Below, one piece after another: positions 8,871 through 21,074 of a stretch of DNA of 64,000 nucleotides. The stretch covers positions 370,001 through 434,000 of the forward strand of contig JAJEKV010000016.1 of NCBI GenBank assembly GCA_021234155.1. The letters run 5' to 3'. The translations under genes were made by a program, and so were the position numbers. Within the stretch, counting starts at the first letter, position 1. Each line of letters begins with the position of its first letter. The stretch comes from Isoetes taiwanensis (lineage: Eukaryota > Streptophyta > Lycopodiopsida > Isoetales > Isoetaceae). The notes under the pieces were generated by a model, which made no database searches, was not told where the DNA came from, and worked only from the letters and a program-made list of their open reading frames with translations.

Positions 8871-11800
8871 AAAGGATCATAAGGCATACTTATTTAAGTG
8901 TGTACAATCTTATATGGAGAGACCTGATAACCCAGCACTATCGATGAACGAGATAATAGAACTTGAATGGTTGGTACTATCAGGTGCTAAGCAAAAGCAA
9001 AAGCAACATTTGTGTTGAAAGGCTTCCTTTCATTTGCACGCAAAGAAACACTTCAATGAGGTTACTAATATGAAACAATTTCCAATAACTTTTAGGCTAG
9101 CACATCTTGCAAAATTATGACAAATTTGAAGTTTTCGACCATATCTTACTTGATGTTTGAGCTGGTTTATTTGGCAGGTAATTAAATGCTTTGTTAACGG
9201 TGAAATACAACAATCTGCAAGCTTATTTAACTGTGATTTATTCTTGAAGATTACTTGGATAAGAGTTATTATACGACAACATCCCCTAATTACTGCAAGT
9301 ACCCCATCTGCATCTATCTGTAGTCATGTTTTTATATTCATGATCAGATGTTTTTGTATGAAAAACATTTGGGTTTGACTTTTCAAATTGTCGATGACAT
9401 ATAATACTTCACTTAGTCACTTGGGCAGCTTGGAAAGCTAGCTGGGGGTGATTGGATTAAGGGCAGCACCTGTTCTTTTTGCCCTAGAGACGCAATTGAA
9501 GAGTCTAATTGAAACTAGGTTTATTGATAATGGGTCATTAGATGCTTCTCAAATTTATTTTGTTTGTTTGTTCTTTCTTAGCTTTGTTTGTTTTGTTTTC
9601 ATTGTTTAAATGCAAGGTATTAGATATTATAGTCATCTCATGCATTGACAATAAAATATAATATTTAGGCCTCCTATTGTGGCCATTCCAATTACATTAA
9701 TTTGGAGGGAGTTTACTTTATCTATCTATCTAAGTTGCACAACGTGATCTAAGAAACTCATAGTGGCATTTTGTACTTATTGCAGGCTTAAAGAGACTAG
9801 AAAGTTCCATGAACAATTATTACATGGACTCAATTATTACATGGCTCCTCAAACTACTAAACACATTACTACCCCATTGTTTGTGAACAATCACATAGGA
9901 TGATCACAAAAGGTGAGCAATCACATGTAAAGCCCACCGACGGTGGGCAATTTACTAGTAAATCTATAAAATTACATCGACGCAAACTACTCTTAAGAGG
10001 AATTGGATTGTTTTACACAAAACAACTATCAAGTCCACCAATGGCCTTGCTAGACACATGCTTGATCGTCAAGGCACACAAAAACATGCACACTTACTTA
10101 CGATTAGGATTGGTTTCACTTGGCATTTTTAACTTAGGCCCAAGAACAAAAAAATCCCATTGGCTGTGGAAAATAAACATTAATGAACATACAACGGGTG
10201 TCCAAATCCCATTGGACATGGACAAAAAATTATTGAACATAGAAAATAATGTAGGAAATTGGCTATAGATCACATATTGACAATTCCATCAATTGACAGG
10301 TTTGTAACTTTAGTCCAGTAACACTTAGGCTCTAAATTTAATAATACATCAAGATTACAAAGTTAGTATATATCTAGCTCTTCTCTTCCCAACTTATGCC
10401 CAGCAACGCTGGGCACCATTACTAGTTATATCTAATAACAGTGAATCTGAATGGCACATGTGAGTAAGATTTCTGATGTATAACAGGTTTTAAAATTCAT
10501 AGGCCATCTGGACTTATTAAATGATGCATGTGGGACTAAATCTAGTAGACTAAGGGAATAAGATGCATGCTGATGGCATGATTGCATACCAAAAATGACT
10601 GGAATATAAGGTAAGTACCCAGCCTGAGATGTATCATGGCTCTGATGTAAATAATGGGTTGAAATAATGTAAACCATAAGATTTGATTTCGACGTTCTTT
10701 AGCTTGTTGAAAAGCTTGTTCAGAGGGCTCTCATAAATACATAAATTAGTTGTACTATATATGTATAAATGGGGCCCACAAATAGGGTTCAAATTGGATG
10801 GCCGCCCAATTTGAGGGGCTCTAGGGTGGCAGAATAGCTTTCTGACATAACTCCCGCATTCGGACTCCCTTTTTGGCATTATATAGATCGTTAGAAAGCC
10901 TATTTAGAGGCCTTATGAAGGGCTCTTTATAAGCAAGTGTTCTCTGCTGGTGGGAAACATGCATGCCCGTAAACAAGATAATAGAAAAGCATGGGACATG
11001 CATGCCCAAACGTGTCATGCCAAAAAGCAAGGGAGCAACATTTGATGTGGGCATACATAGTATATAGAAAGGACAAACTATACCAAAAAAAAAAAAAAAA
11101 AAAAAACTAATAATGAAGTGAGATGCGCTAACCTTTTCACAAACTTGGACATGCAAACACGCTTCAAAAGGTCTTCTAAAGGATGGACGCCTTCCTGGAG
11201 GAGGACATCCAATGGAGGAGGAAGAAACAAACAACCTTGAATCTCTCCAATGATGTCCTAATATTTGAAAAGCATAAAGAAAAAGGTTACATGCAGAATG
11301 GACATGTGGCATTATAATGAAAGATCTTGGCCGTATAAGATCTTGGCCGTATTTGATGGACCCATAATGCATCACAAAATAAGCCCCACTTTTTAGTACT
11401 ATTTCAAATTTAAATTAAAGTTGCCACATGGACAATTCACGTAATTGTTGAAATTCAAAATTCAAATTTGAATTTTCCCCCTCGATTCAATATTGCCAGG
11501 CTCTTGGTATCCATTCTATATGCCAATGTCTTGCCATCCATCATTGCCGCTCTCAACCAGGTGCTTTCCCTCCACCAGGTAGATTTTGGTTTTCTTATTA
11601 GCATGCAACATGCGCCAGTGCAATGCACTACTATTTTTGTAGTTTATGTTTCAATTCTGTATTGCACTTTTAATGTGTAATGATAATTTGATCTCCTTTG
11701 GTTAGTGCTCTTAGTTGAGTGTTGTAGCATGCATTGCCACACTAGTGATGAGGTGATGACACACACCTTAGGCATCAATGTTGCTTTCGTTGGAAGCAGC

Positions 11801-11900
11801 TTGGGGCTTCCAGTCGGCATTATGGGCTTCCTTCTACATTTTTATACCTCGCCATCGGGTATGTACCCTTCTATAAATCCCTTCCAATCTGACACTTTAT
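8871..11900. other. Intergenic; no supported gene
   Basis: Mostly AT-rich DNA with short chance frames. It holds a small TATC microsatellite near 9720, a poly-A tract of about 23 bases at 11082-11105, and nothing with recognisable coding motifs on either strand. Confidence 0.5.
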
Positions 11901-11929
11901 CAACAATATAGGGTACAGGTGCATTTAGA

Positions 11930-12967
11930 TTGTATGTGTGGAACTCATATAATAATTCGGGCATGGTCAGCACTTTGGCCTTCTTTAGAGTGGAGGAGAA
12001 GTTGCCCTATAACTTGTTATCTACGGTGTACAAGATCTTTGCTAAGGCCTTGGTGGAGAAAGTGAGGGATATCTTGGCAGAGTCTATCTCCTCCACGCAA
12101 TCAGGTTTTTTACCTAAGCGCTGTATTCTTGATAATGTGGCCGCCGCTTATGAGGGGATGTATTGGGCGTGTCTTAAGGGTCAGCGCATTGTATATCTCA
12201 AATTGGATTTTGCTAAAGCCTATGACAGTATAGATTGGAATTTCCTACAAAAATGCCTTCTGACATTGCAATTTGGAGAGTTGTTTACTAGAGATATTAT
12301 GAAGCTCCATCTTTCTGCTCGGTCTACTATGCTTTTTCAGGGAGAACCGTCGGCTGTGTTTCCTGTTGGTAGAGGAGGTCGCCAAGGATGTCCCCGTGCC
12401 CCGTTATTGTTCACCATTGTGGCAGAGGTACTATCCCAGCTATTCTCTTTGGCTACTCAAGATGGCGTAATTCAAAGATTGACTATGGAGGATGGTTCTC
12501 AAGAAGTGTGTAATCAGTATGCCGATGATACATTTCTCTTTCTAGTAGCTGAGGATGATAATCTTCAGAATGCTAAGCTTTTGCTGGACTCTTTCTCCCT
12601 GGCATCAGGGGTTCTTGTTGGGTGGCTAAAGTGCTCCGCTTTATGGACTTTGGATGTGGATGTTTCTCCTTGTGTTTAAGAGTATCCGTGGAAAGTGCTT
12701 CCTCAAGGGAAGGCCACTAAACTCTTGGGCATTCCTGTAGGTATACATATCTCTACTTCAGATGCATGGGATGTTATAGTGGAAGGCCTGCGTAAGCATC
12801 TTTTTTGGTGGAATACATCTAAGCTTTCTCTGGCAGGGCGGATAGTGGTTGCTAAGCAGGTTCTCAGCAACACTCTTGTGTATATGGCATCTGCCGTGCG
12901 AGGGATTTTTTTTAGAGGGTTTTTTTTACGATGGCAAAGAGGGTTAAATACCAAAAAAAATTGGTAG
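11930..12967 (+). pseudogene. LINE (non-LTR) reverse transcriptase fragment
   Basis: This is the reverse transcriptase core of a plant LINE. Motifs in order are LLSTVYKIFAKAL near the start, SGFLPKR, LKLDFAKAYDSIDW (first catalytic Asp), GRQGCPRAPLLF, YADDTFLF (catalytic Asp pair), KLLGIPVG and LSLAGRIVVAKQVL. One in-frame TAA at 12677-12679 splits an otherwise continuous frame; the reading resumes in the same frame. The 5' side lacks the endonuclease domain and ORF1, and the 3' side stops after the thumb region in T-rich sequence, so both ends are truncated. The first ATG in frame is not a real start. The element would have copied its RNA into a nicked target. Confidence 0.93.
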
Positions 12968-13111
12968 ACTTTATAAATTTGCACCTCACAATTTAGAACG
13001 AATAAACATGTCATGAGACGTAGTGCACACTTTGCTTAAGAATTAATATGAAGATAACATTAGCATATAGAAATAATTTCAAAGAGATGTTCCGAAGGAT
13101 TAATGAGGACA

Positions 13112-15635
13112 TCATCGAAGGATTAAGCGCAAGACATCCTCTGTGATCACAGGTTGGATCACGTCTAAATGCAATCTAGGATCATGGTTCAATATCTTGG
13201 CTAGAATATACATCAAATGTTTGCATGGTGTATATTGTTGTTTTGCTGTTCTAGCCAAGAAATCTGCACATGTGCACTCTGGATATTTGCAGATTCTCAC
13301 CTTGTAGGTTTCATTTGGTCTTCTAATACAGTATTCAACATCTAATTGAGGTGTGATGACTTTTGTTGAAAGCAGTTGACACTCGAATTAGCTTGTTCAA
13401 GTCTGACTTCTGCTTCTTTCCCCAACTTTGTTCTTTTATTCATACGTTTTCCAAACCGCACCATAAATGCCGTAGAATTGCTCGCCTTGGTGGAATCATT
13501 TTCCATGGAAGGATTGCATGGGTTGATCCCTCTAATTGAGTAGTTCCCCTTCTCTAATACTCCCAACTCTTCACTGCTTAATTTGACCCCAGTACTGACT
13601 GGCCAATCAGCTGGCCTAGCCGGCATATGTAATACGTTAGTAGAGGGATACCAAGTATGCTGCACATGTTCAGGACAGAACCAAAACTTCTGTATGACCT
13701 CCCTTCCATTTGCTGTCCTTGCCCCTGTAAAACATGGTGCTGCTGTTGATCTAGTAATGATCTTATTGATAAGAGAGTTGCACTTCCTACCATTTGGTCC
13801 TAATTTTCCCTGGCACTTCACTCTACTACCTGGCTCAGTTCTTCTAATAGCCCACTCTTCTTGAGGCACATCAAACTCATGAACAATATAAGTAGCTTCA
13901 TCAAACACTATGTTACGTCTTATTGATGCATCAACTCTAATTCTAGATTGAGTGTAAGCCCTCTTATCTGGTCGATGGCTACCTGATCCCTTGTCCCTAT
14001 TGTACTCTGAACTATCTCTAGTCCGCTTAAGAACTGTCTGATTATTCCCTCCAGAACTTGGATTTGTGGCACGAATTCTAGTATGCAAGAGAGCTGAATT
14101 AACTGCATTGACACAAACTGAAGGACTTACCATGCTGCTAGTGGGAGTGCTTATTCTTCGAATCAATGTAGCCAGTCCAGGACCTGTGCCAACAAAATTG
14201 TGGTCTCTGTGTGATTTACACTTTGCACTTTGCAGTACAGATTCAGTAAGGTCATGTAGACAAGCATCGTACAAACTTATCTTACTAATGTAACCTCTTG
14301 AAGCTAACCAACTTGCATGAACAGACTCAGACAGATTTGTGTTTGGTACCTGAGCTGCTGTAATGAGATCAACACCATCTTGCATGAAATTTCCCCACCT
14401 GCTAGCCCTTTGATGCCACCATGCTAGCCAAGATCCTAATGAAGGTATATCTCCTGGATTGGCTCTTCCTGGCCACCATGTAATAATATTATGATATGCA
14501 ATCTCAGCTTCATTCAAAGATGTTGCTGACCTCCATGCTCTGCATAATGTTAGATGCTCTTGTCTATGTTCTTGTGTAATATATTTATTCAGTATGCCTT
14601 TGAAGACACTTTGCTCCCAATGAAATTTACATCTACGCTCTTTTGCCTTCCATTGGTTGACCACCATTAAATACACGGGACGAACCGCATTCCAATTAGC
14701 TTGAGCTTCATCAGCCATGAATCCTTTAAATTGTGCGGGGCTTGAAGTCTTTAACACCATCACTTTGTTTAGCTTCTTCCAAAACTTTACTTGTGAGGTG
14801 GTATCTTCAGTTTTCATTTCACACGTTGCAATGGTCAATAGGCAACGATAACTTGAAAAGCAATGAACAAAAAGTAAATATGGTTTTATCATATAAATCA
14901 CAAAAATGAGTGAAGTTAAATGAGTACCTAGGATCATATACATGGCAAGCCAAAGACGTCCACCCAGGTATTCGTTTAACGTGGTCAAAATGGACCCAGG
15001 CATTCTCCAAATCACCTCCAGGACGCATTCTGTTCACAAGTTCTACTCTAGATCCAGGGCCAGTTGTTGACATTTTGAATATGTATCATCTACCAGTAAG
15101 CTCATCATGAAGTTGATAGGGAAACTTGGAGCCATGAAAAAATTGGTACTTGCAATGCTGTTTTAAGTAGAGAATCTTTCCAATCTCATCTTTCTGTTGA
15201 CTGTGAGTTTCTAGAGTCTTGTTTATCCATTGATGTATCCTGTAATGAAAAAATGCTTAGACTTCTTTTTATTACAAGGAAGTATCCTTTGTTATTTTTT
15301 ATACTAGCCATACCTCCGTTTGTTGCAAAGAGGCTCCAATTGTTTTAACAGCCCGTCAACTTTTTCTTTGTCCCACATATGTATTTCAGATGCTTCCTCT
15401 GATGATATCAAATTATTGATCATTATTTCCATGGCAACTTCCTTTTCTATTTCTTTTGGCCCTTTCCTAAGAACACACCCACTTGCTTTTGCTTGAGCAA
15501 TATTTTGACATCGAATAAGTTCCTCCCGACTTGGTGGAGTTCTAAATGGGTGTTCATGCTTCCCAACATGAAGGACCAATCTTGTGTGATTGGCATTACC
15601 GGGGAAGCTTCTATGCTTTGCCTGAAAATTTTATT
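13112..15635 (-). pseudogene. MULE-type transposase with SWIM zinc finger
   Basis: Exons on the minus strand assemble into a Mutator-like transposase. The first visible exon (from about 15629 after TTTTCAG) has LVLHVGKHEHPF, typical of the N-terminal DNA-binding part. A GT at about 15315 joins it to an exon near 15247-14928. A 76-bp intron (14927-14852) then restores CHVYDPSYRCLLTIATCEM, the start of the DDE domain. GFMADEAQANW, KFHWEQSVF and NTNLSESVHASW follow as further core motifs. A Cys-rich block (KCQGKLGPNGRKC to FWFCPEHV) lies after the core. A SWIM finger (CTCADF then CKHLMYIL) closes the protein at 13112-13300. Damage: a TGA at 15086-15088 and a frame change near 13340-13390 before the SWIM part. 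No terminal inverted repeats were identified. Confidence 0.85.
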
Positions 15636-16760
15636 CCATATATTTTTTAATAATAAACTGTTCTGCCGCATAACAAAGATTCCTAGGTTTTGGAGGAGGT
15701 TAGCGTGGCCTACCTCACGGAAAGATGGGAGTCCAGCTTCCATGTGTTTTGCTTGAAAATTTTCATTCCCGCAGTTTTTCATAGTAAACTATTATGCCAC
15801 ACTAACAAAAGAATCCTTTCAACGCATGACATTTGATGCATGAGGCTTTGGAAGAGGTTAAGCGGCCCTACAACTGGAAAGGTAAGTCCGGTTTCCTATT
15901 TTTTCCAAAAACCATAGATCAGCGGGTTCGTTATCAGTAGCGGCATGTTAAAGAAGCGTTTCAAAATCGACATGTTTAGCGTTTAGAAATGTGCTTAAGT
16001 CTGATTTGGGCATGGCTTGCAAAGAAATTAAGGAAAGTTAGCCGGCAATAATAGCATGAAAGGAGGTTGTTTTGTGTCCAATGAATGTCAATATGAATGC
16101 CCAAGTTGAGTTTATGAAGCTGATTGCATAGCGAGTTGCCATCACAACTTCAAAGTAAATATCTTACCTTGAAGTTAAAGTATCTTACATTAGCCAAAAC
16201 TACTTAAAGATTAAAATCTTGGATATCATATATAGCTCCATATTGCTTTGATTCTTTGACCGACATGATATCACAAGAATCTCTCAAATTATGGGATCAT
16301 TGCAAAGTAAAGTGCCTATTTGCATCAAGCATATAAAGAAAACATTTGTTTAAAAGATGTACCATGGATCTTGCCTGAAAATGTCTCTGAATGATTTTGG
16401 GAGTATATATCTTGCTTGGAGATATGCGTCAATGATTTTTTTTTTGGAGTTATTTCATGTTATATTATATTTATGGAGATTTACTCTCGGTCAGGATATA
16501 AGACCTAATCACACACATGAAGGGAAAAATCCACAGATATGTGTACAAACCTTCAGCATATAGGTTCAGTTTGGATCATTCCACCGATTTTTGCATAGTA
16601 AACTATTATGCCACATAACAAAGATTCCTTTCAAGGACATTTGATACTTGAGCTTTGGAAGAGGTTAGGTGGCGCCCTACCTCTACGGAAAAGTCTTACT
16701 TCCTTAAAGTTTTCTTAGAAGGTTTTGCCCCATAAACTATTTTCGCCATTCCTCTAGAAA
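15605..16760. repeat. Diverged ~145-bp repeats next to the transposase
   Basis: Three copies share AGTAAACTATTATGCC(A)CA, AACAAAGATTCCT and TTTGGA(A/G)GAGGTTA(G/A), then CCTAC and GGAAAG. They lie near 15610-15745, 15745-15900 and 16560-16720, and a fourth, weaker piece is at about 16720-16760. The first two flank or lie inside the 5' intron of the transposase relic. Confidence 0.7.
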
Positions 16761-17118
16761 GGTAAATCCAGATTACGAAGTGTTTAAAAAATGCAATAAA
16801 AACTATTTTCCGAGGGGTAGTTAGCGCCCATCCTCTAAATTTGTGAGGATTTATAGACTTTACATCCTAGATTTTCTGTATTTGGCGCTTTAATAGCAGG
16901 AATATAAATTTCTTGATTGCGAGTTTACAGGCTGAGTTTTGCTATATAGGCTAAAAGCCGTCGGTTATTTGGCGCCCTTTCTACTCTGAAGGTGAGTTCA
17001 TGTTGCTAATGTACACTAAAAGAAATAAGTTCTTAAAATGTAGAGGAATAATTGTTTTTTCAAAAGCATAGTGTATGTGATAGTTTTTGTATGTGATAGT
17101 TTGTGTATTGTTTAATAT

Positions 17119-20100
17119 TTGGCCTTTTTGTCCGCGGGGAACATGATAAACTATGGTTACAACGGGAAGAATAGTTTCAACACATTTATTCCACTTAAGT
17201 ACTCACCTCGAAAGCGACCTCGAGCAAAGCAACAAGTTGCACTGAATCACAAAAAGCAGAGCTTTGAAGCATTGATAGCAATGGAAGAAGAATCGAGTTA
17301 GATAAGAACATTGTTGATAAGAATGATGACCCAAATATCAAATCTCTGATTGACATGACGACAATTGATCGGAGATTTGAGGAGGTGTTTGCAAATGAAA
17401 TGGTATGAGACATCTTAAATAGATCTTAGGATCAAGAGAGAAAAGCAAACACCGAATACCTCTATCTTGAGAATATTACGAAATGAAATTTGTTAGGGTG
17501 GTCTCCAAAATATTGACTTGAAGATGCGAGAGGTGTTTTAGAAATAGCGGTTATCTTCCTGAAAAGGTCAATTTGTATTGTCCATGAGAAACAAGCAAAG
17601 GCAATGATGTGCTTGTTGGCGATATGATAAAGGAAAGTGGGATGACTATTGGAAAGAGATCAGCGTGGGGAGTTTGAAAATGAAATCAAAGATATTGAAG
17701 ATTGGAAGAAAGGTATACATTGCAGAATGTTTCTATGTTGGAATGGAAACCTGTGAGCTAGCTGCATGGATGGAAGAAATCACGCTCAAATCATGAGTTC
17801 GAGTTTGATAAGCGACACATTTGTGTATACGCTTCTTTATTGATATTGAAAAGTGTCATATAATGCAATTGATATCAGCTCTAAATAGAATCAGCAGTAA
17901 AATTATTTCTCATGTTTTTTTACTCATATGAATTCAAAATATATACTAAATGCTTTGAGATTATTTTACGAGGTTGAATGAAGATGGTGTTATTCCTTAA
18001 CACAATGAGAACACACTATATGTAGTGTTCAAAAGGTAGCCTCTTTGCAAACCTGACAATATCGTTCCAAATTGGATCCACAATATTTGGCATCACTCAA
18101 AATTAAAGATAATGCAAAGTTAGATGTTGAGTCTTGACCAATGGTATCAATTGCCAAGGCTTGCATATTGCAAGGATACTTTCAATTAATTTAGTATTGT
18201 ATGCTTATATATTATGTTTTTGGTGTATACATCCTTTAAAAGCCTTTTCTTGACATTCTCTGTAATCTGAGGGACAAATGGATAAAGAAATATCTATGGA
18301 GGTAGGTGTGCTCAAGGAAGGAGATGATGTTGAAGCTTTTGAAGCTAAGTGGCCCACAAAAAAAGTACATGAGAAATGGAATTGCATAAAATGGAAAGCT
18401 TTTGGCTATAGTTAATCTGCTCTAGGACAAAAGAGTTGGTTTGATCTTTGTCACTGGGGCTGATATTGATACAAAGTATCCGAGGGTTATCTATAGAGAA
18501 GTTATTATGGATATGGTGAAGACAAAAGTGCCTAACCATGTAAGAAGATCGTTAGGTGCATTGGATGTCGGTACTTTGCCATTCATAACCTTTGTCTGGA
18601 ATACCAAAGTGTGATAAAAGCATTCAGAGAATGGCTGAAAAAGAAGTTTGGTTGGAGCATCTCATTTAAGAAAAATCTTGTGATGTATTTAAAGAAACCT
18701 TAAATGAGTATGGCTTGAAAGTAGTTGTTCCATGGCGAGGATTTAGAAAGGCGGTTTTAGTGCTTTTAAATTGGCAAATGAGAACAAATATGTTCAAAGC
18801 ATATCATAAACACATATGTATTTGTAGGCTCTTGAATGTTATGAGATTGGATAAAAGGGTTCAAGAGAGTGTACTCTGGTATATATGTCCTAGCTTTTAT
18901 TTTCATTATCCTCATAATATCATATAGAAGAACATTTGTATTTGCCTTTCTTTTCACATTATCTGAATAATATTTGTGGCATTTTACATGTAACCCCAAC
19001 CCGTGTGTTTTTATTCGGATAATACAAACATCTTCATAATGGCAAGCATCCTTGACAAACTTCCAAATAGTTGAAGAGTTGGAAGACCTTGGATGAAGAA
19101 TGGGATGTACTCAAGAAGGGCAATTTGGATATAGATCAATTGGCTTATGCGATTATGAAATTCAAAATTGTCCCTGGTGGATTGATTTTATTGTTGGAGA
19201 ATACCCACTTGAAGAAGAAGCGAGGAATATAAAGCTAACTCAAGGTCTTGCATCAAAGTGTACGAATCTGTGGAAAAGGTTAGTCATGAATTGGGAAGTA
19301 CGTAGTAGTGATGGTAAAACTACTAAAAAGAAAAAGGTAAAAATAAGATCTCTGACTGAAAACAAGTTTAAGTGGATGTATTGGATGATTTAAATAGAGG
19401 AAGACTTTATCCATACCTTTGACATTTCATCTATTACCACTTCACATGTATGGATGTTAGGATTGTTTGTGATGATGTTCCTAAATTATACGAGCAATAT
19501 ACTAGAAGCTAGATTGTCCTTGCTTTACTTGAAGTCGGGGAGTTTACAAAGTTCATTCGGGGACTCTCACAAATATAGCGAAGCGGAGTTACAAGATATT
19601 GGGACTATGATTTAGTTATCATTGACTTTCCACACATGACTTGTAAAGCAAGATACTTGGAGGTTCGAGTGGAACAAGTGCACCTGACTTGGTGCAAGCT
19701 GCATTCTCCTTTGGAACCCTATGTTTAGATGATGATGGTTGGATAGTATCTATTTGTTCACGGAGCAATTGAAGATAATAGAGAAAGAGGCAAGGTTGAA
19801 ATGCCTAGAAGCTACAAGGACTTATTTTTCTACAACAAGATGGGGCTTTTTATTACATTGGGGGTGTTTGAGAATAATGTGCTTGTGTTAACTTGTGGTC
19901 AAGAAAGGGAACAAAACCATCTCTTCAAGCAAGTACATTTCCAAAAGTAAGCGATTATGAATATTTTTTATTTCCTTATAATCAATGTTAAAGCTATATG
20001 GTAACAATCTTATGAATCTTTTTGGTGATAGTTTTTCATATTGTAAAGCTTCATTGGAAACATTTCTTTACACGGAAGTAGACTTCTTGCGGATCCAATT

Positions 20101-20430
20101 AGCACCATTCAGAAATGTTCATTGAAATCAATTCACTTCATGAAATTCATCATAGAGAACATGAGTCGAAGAAGGTTTGATATTAGATGTATTTAGTGGA
20201 ACAGGTTCTACATTAGTTGCATCAGCTATTTTGTCTAAGCCATTGTTATAGGATTTGACAATGATAAGGCACTTGATATTGGAAGGCATATGTGAGATTT
20301 TCTAGATTTTATCAAAACTTCAAAAAGTGTCTCACTCGACAATTGAGAAGCTAATATATCTTTGGAGGAAGAATCGAGGATTTAGAAATGCCTCAAGAAG
20401 ATGAGGAACACACTTAGTAGGTATATATGA
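17119..20430 (+). pseudogene. Decayed amino-DNA-methyltransferase-like gene
   Basis: Coding-like pieces run along about 3.3 kb of the plus strand in changing frames. Early pieces include FIPLKYSPRKRPRAKQQ, then IDRRFEEVFANEM ending at a GT (17400). Later come VTGADIDTKYPRVIYREVIM (about 18450-18510) and LNEYGLKVVVPWRGFRK (18700-18750). At 19600-19636 stands YDLVIIDFPH, which matches the position and form of the catalytic D/N-P-P-Y/W motif with a changed second residue. At 20177-20240 stands LILDVFSGTGSTLVASAI, then IGFDNDKALDIGRHM one frame over; this is the SAM-binding F-x-G-x-G motif and its acidic partner. The order catalytic motif then SAM motif is that of beta-group N4-cytosine/N6-adenine enzymes. 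Many stops and frameshifts show it is dead. Exon limits are approximate. Confidence 0.6.
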
Positions 20431-20439
20431 AATTGGTTT

Positions 20440-21070
20440 TCTTCTTTTTGTTTAATAATGGATTTGCACTATAGTTTATTAGCTAATTGGCCTTATAGTG
20501 TTCTTCCCTGTCACATAGAATCTATGGCTAAGCTTTTTAGTTGGATCAAAGGCTTCGAGAGAAGTAAAAATAAAGGCATTAGGCGATGTTTCCTTGTAGA
20601 TGATGAATGGCGAGGGGTTGAGATGTTTCATCATAATATGTATGAACAGAGCTTTGGGTTTTACTTTTTTCTTCTTGTATGCTTAAAGGGCTTTTCTTTG
20701 CTTCAAGATTTAACTCTACGTATGTCTTTTTAGTTAAATTCAGAAGCTCTAAAATCCCCTTTTGCAAATTCAAATCGATCTATAACATTAACGTTTTTGT
20801 GGTGGTGGTCTTGTTGGAAATGGTAGTGGTTGTGATATGAATAGTTCTTGTGAAATGGTAATTAGCTTGAGCTTTAGTCTTTCCAACAATTTACAATGTG
20901 TTGCTAATTGATGACATAAATATATCGTCTCAGCCCACTCTCATTCATATGGGTGCATGCACATTTTAAAACATACACAAAAAAACCCATAAACCATCCT
21001 AAAGAAGACCCTCTAAAATTTGCACTCTGTAGTACTTGCCTCCCACAAACAAAGTTTCAGAGGTTGTCTG
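20440..21070. other. No supported gene
   Basis: A plus-strand open frame at 20458-20733 (with FSWIKGFERSKNKG and DDEWRGVEMFHHN) may be a last eroded exon of the upstream methyltransferase-like relic, but no motif secures it. The remainder is AT-rich spacer. Confidence 0.3.
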
Positions 21071-21074
21071 GTGT

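Noticed and set aside
9640-9740. Another copy of the microsatellite-tailed fragment
   Set aside because: There is a TATC run and a faintly similar upstream stretch, but no TAAAAACCTAT string and no flanking duplication.
9900-10268. Plus-strand frame of 122 codons
   Set aside because: No motif, no splice context, composition like the surrounding AT-rich DNA.
10821-11375. Minus-strand frame of 184 codons
   Set aside because: Includes a poly-Phe run from a poly-A tract and has no domain; the length is a by-product of low complexity.
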